A DNA stretch of 64,000 bases from positions 1 through 64,000 of the forward strand of contig JADKCG010000018.1 of NCBI GenBank assembly GCA_016714745.1, read 5' to 3'. The DNA comes from Elusimicrobiota bacterium (lineage in GTDB: Bacteria > Elusimicrobiota > Elusimicrobia > FEN-1173). Each line of letters starts with the position of its first letter. Position 1 is the first letter of the stretch. Of this stretch, positions 1 through 8,288 are shown piece by piece. Below the pieces are notes generated by a model. It worked only from the letters and a program-made list of their open reading frames with translations, had not been told where the DNA came from and did no database searches. The position numbers and the translations under genes are program-made.

Positions 1-1349
1 TGACCTGGGCGCCGCCTCGCGCCAAGGGATTGTGGTGGCCAACGTGCCGGGCGGAAACACCATTTCAGCGGCGGAACAGACCCTGGCGCTTTTATTTGCT
101 TTGGCGCGAAACACGCCCCAAGCGGACGCGTCCACCCACGCGGGAAAGTGGGAACGCTCTAAATTTATTGGGACGGAAATTACCGGCAAGACTTTGGGCG
201 TGATGGGGTTGGGCCGGATCGGGCGCGAAGTGGCGACGCGCGCCATTGGGTTGGCCATGCGGGTGGTGGCGTTTGACCCGATGGGAGATGAGTCGTGGTG
301 CCGTCGGGCCGGGGTGACATTCGTTTCCCTTGACGAACTTCTTGCTCAGTCGGATTTTATCACCGTTCACGTGCCTTTGACCGATCAGACGCGGGGTCTT
401 TTAAACGGCGAGACCCTCGCCAAAGCCAAAAAAGGCGTTCGCGTGATCAACTGCGCGCGGGGCGGCATCGTCAACGAACAAGCGCTGATCGAGGCGATCG
501 AAAAAGGGCACGTGAAAGGAGCGGCCCTCGACGTCTTTGAAAAAGAACCGCTGGATCCCACGTCCCCTCTTTTGAAACATCCCGAGATCATTTTAACACC
601 TCATTTGGGTGCATCGACGGAAGAAGCCCAGGTGAAAGTGGCCATCGAGTTGTCCCAAGCGATTGTGGATTTCTTTCAAAACGGGTTTGCCCGTCAAGCG
701 GTGAATCTCCCGCCGTTGGATGTGGCAGGTCAAAACCAACTGTTGGCGTTCGTGGGGTTGGCCTACAAGCAAGGGGCCTTTTTGGCCCAAGTGGGGGAAG
801 GCGCCCCGATCCGGATTTCTCTTCGTTATTCGGGCGAGTTGGGGCGGGTGAACCCCGCTCTTTACACCGCCACCGCCGCGGCGGGGTATCTTTCTGGGTT
901 GGGGGTGGCGGCCACTCCGGTGAACGCGCTTTGTTGGCGGCACAACGCGAGTCTTCAGATTCAGGAACACCGTCCAACCCGAAGCGAAAGATTATGCCTC
1001 TCTCCTGGAGATGGAGGCCGTGACGGCGACGGGGTCCCACCAATTGGCGGGCACGGTATATGGGCGGGGCGATTTGCGGTTCGTCCGGATCGATGACCTT
1101 CCGGTGGACGTGAACCCCCAGGGGTTTTTGATGGTCATGACCAACGAAGATCGTCCCGGCGTGGTGGGGCATACGGGCACCGTTCTGTCGGGCGGGGGGA
1201 TCAACATTGCGGGGCTGGACATCGCGCGCAACCGACCGGGGGGTGTGGCGGTGTCTTTGTGGAGTGTGGATGCGCCCGTTCCCGAAACCGTCTTGGCCAA
1301 GGTGAAAGCGCACGCTTCGGTTTTGTCGGCAAAAATGGTAAAACTTTAA
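1..1349 (+). CDS. serA: D-3-phosphoglycerate dehydrogenase, 5'-truncated by the window edge, frameshifted
   Basis: Oxidises 3-phosphoglycerate to 3-phosphohydroxypyruvate, the first step of serine synthesis. The frame is open from base 2, so the start lies outside the window. Visible are the NAD-binding Rossmann motif GLGRIG, the catalytic region around INCARGG, and LTPHLGAST. A C-terminal ACT domain (MTNEDRPGVVGHTG) ends at 1349. Between about 920 and 1000 the protein hops between all three frames: VNA, then LLAAQRES, then LQIQEHRPT, then KDYASLLEMEAV. This implies at least two or three single-base indels in 80 bp, probably sequence errors because the flanks are well conserved. The ABC transporter ATPase gene starts 8 bp later. 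Confidence 0.93.
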
Positions 1350-1357
1350 TCGAAGCC

Positions 1358-2125
1358 ATGGGCGACCACGTTGCCGCGATATCGATTGAAGGGTTAAGTA
1401 AAACCTACCGTCGATCTCACCTGGGGCGAGTTAAAACGAGCCTGGGGGTCGATGGCATCACCCTTTCTGTTCAACAAGGGGAAGTGTTTGGGTTGCTGGG
1501 TTTGAACGGGTCGGGAAAAACGACGACCATTAAATTGATGCTGGGTCTTTTGTTCCCCACGGCCGGGCATGTTCAGGTGTTCGGTTTTCCGGCGGGCTCG
1601 CCGGAGGCCAAACGCGCCGTGGGGTTCCTACCCGAAATTCCCTATTTTTATAAATATCTCAGCGGCCGAGAAGTGTTGCGTTTTTATGGGCGGCTCTCTG
1701 GGATTCCTGAAAAAGCCATAAGCGCTCGCATCGAGGAAGTCTTGGCCCAGGTGCGCATGACCGCCAACGCGGGTCGCGCCATGCGAGAATATTCGAAAGG
1801 AATGCTCCAACGCATTACGTTGGCCCAGGCCATGCTTCACGACCCGCGCTTGATGGTTTTAGACGAACCCGTCACCGGTTTGGATCCCCTGGGCCTGCGC
1901 GAAATGCGAGAGATCATCCACGGCCTTAACCAGAAAGGAAAAACCATTTTCTTTTCATCCCACAGCATCTCGGAAGTCGAAAAACTTTGCCATCGAGTCG
2001 GAATTCTTGTCAGCGGCCGCTTGGCCCGGGTGGTGAACCAATCGGAATGGGCCGGTGAACACGGCCGTTTGGAAGAAATTTTTGTTTCCACGGTCGCTTC
2101 CGGCCATCAAAAGGCGTTCTCATGA
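1358..2125 (+). CDS. ABC transporter ATP-binding protein
   Basis: ATPase subunit of an ABC-2 type exporter. Walker A GLNGSGKT lies at residues 48-55, the signature SKGMLQ near 146-151, Walker B LMVLDE near 165-170, and the switch His at about 202. I chose ATG 1358 (255 aa) rather than the longer open frame from 1259, because the latter overlaps the end of serA and adds no homologous sequence. The stop overlaps the start of the permease gene (ATGA at 2122-2125), so the two are translationally coupled. The substrate is unknown; the pairing resembles NosF/NosY- and CcmA-type two-gene exporters. Confidence 0.9.
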   Translation: MGDHVAAISIEGLSKTYRRSHLGRVKTSLGVDGITLSVQQGEVFGLLGLNGSGKTTTIKLMLGLLFPTAGHVQVFGFPAGSPEAKRAVGFLPEIPYFYKYLSGREVLRFYGRLSGIPEKAISARIEEVLAQVRMTANAGRAMREYSKGMLQRITLAQAMLHDPRLMVLDEPVTGLDPLGLREMREIIHGLNQKGKTIFFSSHSISEVEKLCHRVGILVSGRLARVVNQSEWAGEHGRLEEIFVSTVASGHQKAFS

Positions 2126-2883
2126 GATCCATCCTGGCCATTGCGCGGTATACCTTTCTTCAACAGTTTCGTAACCGGCTTTATCTGGTGGTTGTTTTGT
2201 TTGGACTTTTATTGGTGGCCGCTTCCCTGCTGTTTGGCGCGCTGGCGGGGGACCAGGAGGTTCGGGTTATATTGGATTTCGGGTTGGTAACAGCGGAGAT
2301 TTTTGGTCTGGCCACGGCGGTGTTTGGGGCCGTGACGTTGGTGGTGGAAGAGATGGAGTCCAAAACCATTTATCTTATCCTCACGCGGCCGCTTCCTCGC
2401 CCTTTTTATGTCCTGGGTCGATTTCTCGGCCTTCTTTTGGCGGTGGGGGCCAGCATGGCCGTGATGGAAGTATTTCATTTTTCCCTTCTTTTCATGAAAG
2501 GTTGGACGCCGGACCCCGCTGTTTTTGCCGCGTTGCCGATGATGGGCCTGAAAATAATGGTGATGACGGCCTTGAGCCTTCTTTGTTCGTTAACATTTAC
2601 CTCCGCCCCCACGGCAACGGTTTTTTCAATTTTGTTTTGGGTTCTGGGCCATTTTGGCAATGAAATCCGTTTTATGGCTGATCGAGCCGGACAATGGGCC
2701 AAGGTCGCGGGGGAACTGTTTTGCGCTGTGTTGCCTAACCTGAGCCTGCTGAACGCCCGGGATGTGATTGACTTGCCGGGATTTGGATTGACCCCTCTTC
2801 TTTACGGAGCAGGGTATGCCCTTTTGTATACGTTGGCGTGTCTCGCGCTCAGCGCGGCGCTTTTTTCAAAAAAGGAATTTTAG
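2122..2883 (+). CDS. ABC-2 type transporter permease
   Basis: Integral membrane partner of the preceding ATPase, 253 aa with about six hydrophobic segments. It begins with a cytoplasmic MRSILAIARYTFLQQFRNR and carries the family-typical stretch EEMESKTIYLILTRPLPR between the second and third helices. It resembles NosY-like permeases in length and layout. The cargo cannot be told from sequence. The next gene starts 4 bp after its stop, so ATPase, permease and the TPR-like protein probably form one operon. Confidence 0.85.
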   Translation: MRSILAIARYTFLQQFRNRLYLVVVLFGLLLVAASLLFGALAGDQEVRVILDFGLVTAEIFGLATAVFGAVTLVVEEMESKTIYLILTRPLPRPFYVLGRFLGLLLAVGASMAVMEVFHFSLLFMKGWTPDPAVFAALPMMGLKIMVMTALSLLCSLTFTSAPTATVFSILFWVLGHFGNEIRFMADRAGQWAKVAGELFCAVLPNLSLLNARDVIDLPGFGLTPLLYGAGYALLYTLACLALSAALFSKKEF

Positions 2884-2887
2884 TTAA

Positions 2888-3666
2888 ATGCCGCTGAGTC
2901 GGCGTTCGGATTTTTGGGGATGGGTTCTGGGATCTCTTTTTTTGTTGTTGGGAGCGTGGTTCATTTCCCGCAAACCATACCCCCAGTTCCCGCCGTTTGA
3001 GCGGCCCCTGATGGAACTTTATGCCGCTCAAGATATGGGGATGGTGCTTAACGGCGCCCGCCGATTGGGCGCGGACCTGGCCTTAATTCAGCTGATGCAA
3101 TATTACGGTTCGGCGGAAAATGCAAACCCGCATCACCCCCGGGGGAGGCGGCGGAAGACCGTTGAGAAACCCCATGATGAAGACGGGCATGAAGAGCATG
3201 TGCACCTGCATTTAGGAAGTGAGGGAACAGCCGACGCGACGAATCGACCGTTTCAATCCTTTCCCCAACTTTTGGAATACACGCTCCGGGGCGGTTCTCT
3301 GGACCCTCATTTCCATTTTCTCTTTCTTTTCGGATCCGGCGCCCTCGCGTTCAACTTGAACCGCGGGGACGAAGCGATGACGGCTTTGGAGTTTGGCCTA
3401 CGCGGTGATCCCAGTTTCTGGCGGTATCGGATGTATCAAGGCGGCATCGCGTATCGAAAAATCAGGAAGTCGAAAAAACCATCGCCCACCTAGAAGAAGC
3501 CATTCGCGATCCGGAATGTCCCTCCATGATAAAAAACATATTGGCCAACATACATCTGAAGCAAGGGAACCTTACCCGGGCCAAAGAGATTTACCTCGAT
3601 CTGTTGAATTCCCGCGATTCCAGCTATCAATGGTTTGCCGAGAAACAGCTACGTAAATTACCCTAA
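2888..3666 (+). CDS. Membrane-anchored TPR-like protein, frameshifted
   Basis: About 258 aa after joining two frames. An N-terminal hydrophobic anchor (residues about 9-27) is followed by a His-rich acidic stretch (HDEDGHEEHVHLHLG) and then helical repeats typical of tetratricopeptide proteins (ALAFNLNRGDEAMTALEFGLRGDP). At about 3457-3461 an A5 run breaks the frame. Adding one base restores KNQEVEKTIAHLEEAIRDP and continues to LRKLP and the stop at 3664-3666. It follows the ABC transporter genes closely and may work with them. Function is unknown, and I do not claim metal binding from the His-rich stretch. Confidence 0.7.
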
Positions 3667-3675
3667 TCAAACGGC

Positions 3676-4089
3676 GTGATTTACGTGACCCCCTTGGCCT
3701 GGCATACCTTTTTCGTCATTTTCTCGCTCTTGGCTATCCTTGTGGGTTTTGTTCTGGAAATTAAACCTCTGTTTGAGTCGGCTCGGCCAAAACCGCCGAT
3801 GACGACTGCCCGCGTATTTTTGTGGGTGGGCACGGGGGGGCTGTTGGGATCCATTTTGACAGGGGTGTTTCTGGCGCAAAAGTCGGTGGTGATGGATGGC
3901 GGTCCATGGGCCGAACATCGATTTCTGGGGTATTGGACCGCCCTTGTTTTTGTTGGGATTTCCTGTGCTCGGTTTTGGATGGGGGGCCGAACAAGCGTGC
4001 TTCTGGTTTTGGTATGGCTGTCGGCTCTGTGGCTATTGGGGGCCCAGACGCTGGGCGGGTTACGGCTCGGTGGATTTTCTTTATTTTAA
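3676..4089 (+). CDS. Small four-helix membrane protein, possibly DUF2231-like
   Basis: 137 aa from GTG 3676 (GTG 3685 is an alternative). Four hydrophobic segments are visible. The pattern of an early His in TM1 (TPLAWHTFFVIF), a glycine-rich segment (GTGGLLGSILTGVF) and HRFLGYWTALVF recalls DUF2231-type integral membrane proteins. The assignment is tentative. It lies 9 bp after the TPR-like gene and before the first copy of the dispersed leader repeat. Confidence 0.6.
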   Translation: MIYVTPLAWHTFFVIFSLLAILVGFVLEIKPLFESARPKPPMTTARVFLWVGTGGLLGSILTGVFLAQKSVVMDGGPWAEHRFLGYWTALVFVGISCARFWMGGRTSVLLVLVWLSALWLLGAQTLGGLRLGGFSLF

Positions 4090-4091
4090 CC

Positions 4092-4190
4092 GAGATTTTC
4101 CAGTGGACACAGGGCCCCTGTCGACAGGGTCCGGAACAGAATTTTCCAACCCTCTCGGACGGAAATGCTCAGTCGACTAAAAATTTCAAG
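4092..4190 (+). repeat. Dispersed leader repeat, copy A
   Basis: About 99 nt, closely similar to 6655-6752 and 58065-58164. The core is a stem-loop at 4126-4153: AGGGT pairs with ACCCT and GGAA with TTCC around a CAGAATT-type loop. It ends 17 nt before the response regulator start. All three copies have the same orientation relative to the following gene, so a 5'-leader regulatory role is possible; a REP-like mobile repeat is the alternative. Confidence 0.75.
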
Positions 4191-4207
4191 TTAAAACGGA
4201 GAGAAAA

Positions 4208-4585
4208 ATGGGGACGACCAAAAAACGGCTCTTGATTGTGGAAGACGATCCGAACTTAATGGATCTGATGACGGATTATTGTGAAGAGATCGACGTTATT
4301 GCCCTGGCGGCTGTGGATGGTAAATCTGCTTTGGCCAAAGCCGCCAACGATCGTCCGGACGTGATCACTGTGGATTACCGGTTGCCGGACATGTCCGGTG
4401 TGGAGGTGATTGCGCACCTGAAATCGGATCCCCGGGTGTCCGGGATTCCGGTGATCCTTCTTTCCGCCGATGCAAAAATTCATGAGAACGAAGCCAAGGC
4501 GCGGGGAGCGTTCGGAGTTCTGATGAAACCCGTGTCGCCGGGGGCTCTTCGGGCCATGATGGAAGAATGTGTGGGGGATTGGTGA
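4208..4585 (+). CDS. Single-domain response regulator (CheY-like receiver)
   Basis: 125 aa consisting of a receiver domain only. The acidic pocket is D13/D14, the phosphoacceptor D56 (VDYRLPDMSG), the switch Ser lies in ILLSAD and the conserved Lys in LMKP. No output domain is present, so it acts by protein interaction or as a phosphorelay intermediate. Its stop overlaps the hemE start, making it the first gene of the haem operon by position. No histidine kinase is present in the window. The start ATG follows a GGAGAGAAAA ribosome site. Confidence 0.9.
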   Translation: MGTTKKRLLIVEDDPNLMDLMTDYCEEIDVIALAAVDGKSALAKAANDRPDVITVDYRLPDMSGVEVIAHLKSDPRVSGIPVILLSADAKIHENEAKARGAFGVLMKPVSPGALRAMMEECVGDW

Positions 4586-5637
4586 CCGGTTCTCTTCGAC
4601 CTCATAATCCGTTGGGGCAGAGCCTGTTTCTTCGGGCCTGTCGGCGAGAAAAAACCGAACGGCCGCCGGTGTGGCTGATGCGCCAAGCCGGACGGTATCA
4701 AGCCAGTTACAGAACCCTGCGGGCCCATGTGTCGATGTTGGAACTGTGCAAGAGCCCGGACCTGGTGGCCCAAGTGACCGTGAACGCCGTGCAAGAAACC
4801 GGCGTCGACGCGGCCATCCTTTTTTCCGACCTGCTTTTGCCGGTGGAACCGTTGGGCCTGGTGTTGTCGTTCCAAAAAGGGGAGGGGCCCTCGATCGTGC
4901 CAGCGATCCGCAACGCGTCGGACGTGACTCGCCTGCGACCGGTGAACGTGACCGAATCGTTGGGGTACGTTTTGGACGCGGTCCGTCAGACGCGCCGCGC
5001 TCTTTCGCCGGACGTTCCGTTGTTGGGGTTCGCGGGGGCCCCTTTTACCTTGGCCGCTTACATGATCGAGGGCGGTGGCTCAAAAGATTTTGCCAACGTG
5101 AAATCGTTTATGAGGGCGGAACCGAAAGCGTGGCACGCGTTGTTGGGTAAAATCTCCCGCGTGGTGAGCGATCTGTTAATTGAACAAATACGCGCGGGGG
5201 TTGATGCGGTGCAGGTGTTTGACAGTTGGGTGGGGGTTCTTTCCCCGTCGGACTATGCCACGTATGTTCAGCCGCACAGTCGATCCGTTTTCGAGAAGAT
5301 TCCCAAAGATGTTCCGGCGCTTCATTTCGGCACCCAGTCCGGGGCTCTTCTTGAACGTATGAAAGAGGCGGGGGGAACCGTGATCGGTTTGGATTGGCGC
5401 GTGCCGATTTCAGAGACCTGGAAACGGTTGGGGCCTGTGGCGGTGATGGGAAATTTAGACCCCACCGTTCTCTTAAGTTCAAAAACGGTGGTGCGTCGGG
5501 AAGTTTTGCGAATTTTAGACGAAGTGGGGGGGCAGCCTGGATTTATCTTTAATCTGGGCCACGGGGTTTTGCCCTCCACTCCCTTTGAAAACGTGGTGAC
5601 GTTGGTGCAGACAGTGAAGGAATTCAGATCGAAGTGA
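4582..5637 (+). CDS. hemE: Uroporphyrinogen decarboxylase
   Basis: Decarboxylates the four acetate side chains of uroporphyrinogen III to give coproporphyrinogen III in the cytoplasm. It carries the N-terminal substrate-binding RQAGRY (residues about 34-39), SDLLLPVEPLG, GFAGAPFTLAAYM, FDSWVG and the C-terminal NLGHGVLPSTP. The length of 351 aa is normal for the family. I start at GTG 4582, which overlaps the response regulator stop (GTGA) and has a G-rich site upstream; ATG 4567 in the same frame is possible. The stop again overlaps the next start by GTGA, so hemE and hemH are coupled. Confidence 0.95.
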   Translation: MTGSLRPHNPLGQSLFLRACRREKTERPPVWLMRQAGRYQASYRTLRAHVSMLELCKSPDLVAQVTVNAVQETGVDAAILFSDLLLPVEPLGLVLSFQKGEGPSIVPAIRNASDVTRLRPVNVTESLGYVLDAVRQTRRALSPDVPLLGFAGAPFTLAAYMIEGGGSKDFANVKSFMRAEPKAWHALLGKISRVVSDLLIEQIRAGVDAVQVFDSWVGVLSPSDYATYVQPHSRSVFEKIPKDVPALHFGTQSGALLERMKEAGGTVIGLDWRVPISETWKRLGPVAVMGNLDPTVLLSSKTVVRREVLRILDEVGGQPGFIFNLGHGVLPSTPFENVVTLVQTVKEFRSK

Positions 5638-8288
5638 AACGCGCCGTCCTTTTGATTGGGTTCGGCGGGCCGGACCAGCCCGGGGACATTCGTCCCTTTT
5701 TATCCAACGTCTTGCGTGGTCGGGCTGTTCCTCCCCATCGGGTAGAAGAGGTGGCGCGGCAGTATGAGCGCATCGGCGGACGATCTCCCTACAACGATTT
5801 GGCGGCTTCATTGGCGCGGGAGCTGGAACAACGTTTGACCGCGATGAACCTTCCTGTCGTGCTTGGCATGCGCCATTGGGCCCCCACACTGAAAGACACC
5901 TTGGCGCGACTCAAAGACGACGGCGTCACCGACATTGTCGGCGTGGTATTAGCGGCCTACCGTTCTCTCCCCAGTTGGAACTATTATTTGCGTTCGACGG
6001 CGGAGGCTTTTCACGATGTGGGGGGGCGGTTCCGTTTAAGGTATGTGTCCCCTTGGCATGGGGACGCACGGTTCGAGGCGGCGGTCTCTGCGCGGGTTCA
6101 AGAGGTATTGGAGCCCCTCAACGAGGAAGATCGGGCGAAGGCCCGATGGTATTTCACGGCCCACAGTATTCCAACCCCCTGGGATGAGGCGTCGGGGTAT
6201 TCAAAACAGATCAAAGACCTTTGCGCTCGCACGGCCGCCCGGTTCAAACAAACGGATTGGCGGCTGGTTTATCAAAGCCGCAGTGGTCGACCGGAAGATC
6301 CTTGGCTCGAACCCGACGTGGCGTTTGAGATCGGCCATGATTCTCAACTTAAAGACCGGGATATTTTGTTGATCCCCGTTGGGTTTCTCATGGACCACGT
6401 GGAGGTTCTGTTCGATTTGGACATCAAGGCCCGTGAAGCTTCCAACGCCGTGGGCGCCCGGTATCACCGCGCTAAAACAGTCGGTCTGCACCCGACATTT
6501 TTGGACATGCTGACAGACAAGGTTCAACGTGAGTTTGATCACCTTGTGGTTGCCCCATTTATGGGGCACGCCGATGACCCGCTGGCTATTTCTCTGTCAC
6601 GAACGATGCCCGATAAATTGGGCAAATCCAAATCCCAGAAAGAGATCCCTCACCGGGATTCCCCGATTGGCACAGGGCTCCCGTCGATAGGGTCCGGAAC
6701 AAAATTTTCCAACCCTCCCGGACGGAAAGGCTCAGTCAACTGGAATTTTCAGGCTCAGGATCCCTTTTCCCCAGGGCCCTTCCCTCGCCCAGCGCGCCGG
6801 GTGGTTGTTGTTGGGGGGGGGATCTCTGGTCTTTCGGCGGCCTACCGAGTCCAGGAACATGCCCGCGAGACGGGAGCGGATGTCCGTCTCACGGTGTTGG
6901 ACGCGGGGAAACAACCGGGCGGCGTGGTCGAGACCGGTCGACGGGACGGGTTTTTGTGGGAAGGGGGTCCCGACAGTTTTATAACGGAAAAACCGGCCGC
7001 CCTGGCCCTGGCCCGCACGTTGGGGATGGAATTTCAGGTGATCGGCACCAATAAAAATTTTCAACAAAGTTTTATCGCGCGGGGGGCGACTCTTCTTCCC
7101 ACGCCGGAAGGGTTTTATTTATTGGCGCCGTCAAAACTCGGCCCCCTTTTCCGAACAAAGATTCTGTCCTGGCCCGGGAAAGTCCGTGCGGCCATGGAAC
7201 TCTTTATTCCTCCGCGTGAAGGCAACGCCGACGAAAGTTTAGGCGCTTTTGTCCGTCGCCGGTTTGGGCAAGAAGTGCTGGACCGCTTGGCCCAACCCAT
7301 GGTGGCGGGCATTTATTCTGCTGATCCCGAACAGTTAAGCCTCCAAGCCACTTTCCCAAAATTCTTGGAAATGGAAAAAAAAGGCGGCGTCATACGTTCC
7401 CTGTTGGCCTCTAGAAAAAAGGGGGCGATTGCCCCCCGGGCGAATGCCCCCCGGGCGAATGCCCCCCGGGCGAATGCCCCCCCGAGCGGGGCGCGGTACG
7501 GACTTTTTGCCTCGTTCGAGGGCGGCGTGGGCTCGTTTGTTCAAACCCTTTATCAACAATTTCCCACGGGGACATATCATGGGGAGACCCATGTCCAAGG
7601 GATCGAAAAAATAGGGGAACGATGGCGCCTGACTTGTAAACAAGGCCCGTTCCACCCTTTGGAAAAGGGGGGGGAGGGGGGATTTGACGTTTCATTCGAA
7701 GCCGACGGGCTCATCCTGGCTGTCCCCTCAGCGGTAGCCTCAACCCTGCTGAAATCGGTTGACCCCACGCTGTCGACCCTTCTCGCCCAAACCCCCTACG
7801 GGGACGTGGCCACGGTGAACGTGGCGGTCCGCCGCGACCGGTTGAGTCATCCCTTAAACGGGTTCGGGTTCGTGGTACCGGCGATTGAAAACAGAACCGT
7901 CACTGGATGCACGTTCAGCTCGGTCAAATTCGCGGGCCGCGCGCCGGAAGGGTTCGCCCTGCTTCGCGCATTTGTGGGAGGTTCGGCCCTGACGGGAACG
8001 GACGAAGCCCTCTGTGCCGCCGTATTAAAAGACCTGAAAGACTTTCTGGGCCTAAACGGTCCGCCCGAATGGATGGAACTTAGGCGCTATCCGTCCGCCA
8101 TGCCCCAATACAACCTCGGCCACGTGGACCGCGTCAAGGAAACCTTCCGCCGTGCGCAAACGCAAAACCGCCTGGAACTCGCCGGAAATGGATTTTGGGG
8201 GATCGGGCTTCCCGATTGCGTGGCAGGGGGCGTCGCCGCCGCAGAGCGTATAATAGCGTCTCTTCAAATTATAGAATCTCACCCATGA
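5634..8288 (+). CDS. hemH/hemY: Ferrochelatase and protoporphyrinogen oxidase in a single open frame
   Basis: One 884-codon frame holds two haem enzymes. Residues about 1-305 are ferrochelatase (HemH), with catalytic His in FTAHSIP and the metal-path Glu in DHVEVLFDLD. Residues from about 389 are the FAD-dependent oxidase (HemG/HemY family), with dinucleotide motif VVVGGGISGLSAAYR, EGGPDSF, and the C-terminal FAD site ending AERIIASL. The linker is not protein-like: it is built from a palindrome pair (6549-6623) and copy B of the leader repeat. Separate genes are usual (hemE-hemH-hemY order as in Firmicutes). The stop may have been lost by an indel, with the oxidase starting at GTG 6801, or the fusion may be real. 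The oxidase part contains two in-frame DNA repeats. Confidence 0.88.
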   Translation: MKRAVLLIGFGGPDQPGDIRPFLSNVLRGRAVPPHRVEEVARQYERIGGRSPYNDLAASLARELEQRLTAMNLPVVLGMRHWAPTLKDTLARLKDDGVTDIVGVVLAAYRSLPSWNYYLRSTAEAFHDVGGRFRLRYVSPWHGDARFEAAVSARVQEVLEPLNEEDRAKARWYFTAHSIPTPWDEASGYSKQIKDLCARTAARFKQTDWRLVYQSRSGRPEDPWLEPDVAFEIGHDSQLKDRDILLIPVGFLMDHVEVLFDLDIKAREASNAVGARYHRAKTVGLHPTFLDMLTDKVQREFDHLVVAPFMGHADDPLAISLSRTMPDKLGKSKSQKEIPHRDSPIGTGLPSIGSGTKFSNPPGRKGSVNWNFQAQDPFSPGPFPRPARRVVVVGGGISGLSAAYRVQEHARETGADVRLTVLDAGKQPGGVVETGRRDGFLWEGGPDSFITEKPAALALARTLGMEFQVIGTNKNFQQSFIARGATLLPTPEGFYLLAPSKLGPLFRTKILSWPGKVRAAMELFIPPREGNADESLGAFVRRRFGQEVLDRLAQPMVAGIYSADPEQLSLQATFPKFLEMEKKGGVIRSLLASRKKGAIAPRANAPRANAPRANAPPSGARYGLFASFEGGVGSFVQTLYQQFPTGTYHGETHVQGIEKIGERWRLTCKQGPFHPLEKGGEGGFDVSFEADGLILAVPSAVASTLLKSVDPTLSTLLAQTPYGDVATVNVAVRRDRLSHPLNGFGFVVPAIENRTVTGCTFSSVKFAGRAPEGFALLRAFVGGSALTGTDEALCAAVLKDLKDFLGLNGPPEWMELRRYPSAMPQYNLGHVDRVKETFRRAQTQNRLELAGNGFWGIGLPDCVAGGVAAAERIIASLQIIESHP
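6549..6623 (+). repeat. Palindromic repeat pair in the hemH-hemY linker
   Basis: GTTGCCCCATTTATGGGGC (6549-6567) can fold as a perfect hairpin. GCCCGATAAATTGGGC (6608-6623) gives a second one. The first 19 nt recur exactly at 28038-28056, again followed by a CGCCCGATAAAT block, so this is a dispersed intergenic palindrome rather than ferrochelatase coding sequence. Confidence 0.7.
6655..6752 (+). repeat. Dispersed leader repeat, copy B
   Basis: Second copy of the roughly 100-nt repeat, with hairpin 6689-6716 (AGGGT/ACCCT, GGAA/TTCC). In this copy it is read through in frame between ferrochelatase and the oxidase. It ends about 48 nt before GTG 6801, the most plausible separate start for the oxidase. 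Confidence 0.75.
7425..7484 (+). repeat. Four tandem 15-bp units inside the oxidase gene
   Basis: Units GCGATTGCCCCCCGG, two exact GCGAATGCCCCCCGG, and a final variant with one extra C and one fewer G at its end. They keep the frame and encode repeated Ala-Pro-Arg-Ala-Asn-like residues. The following bases (CCCGAGCGGGGCG) resemble the GC-rich intergenic repeat at 40995-41060. Confidence 0.85.

Noticed and set aside
588..1313. 241-codon minus-strand frame opposite serA
   Set aside because: Shadow of the serA coding strand with Pro/Arg/His-rich translation.
7425..7484. CRISPR-like or minisatellite locus
   Set aside because: Direct 15-bp units without spacers inside a conserved gene frame; best described as an in-frame tandem repeat.
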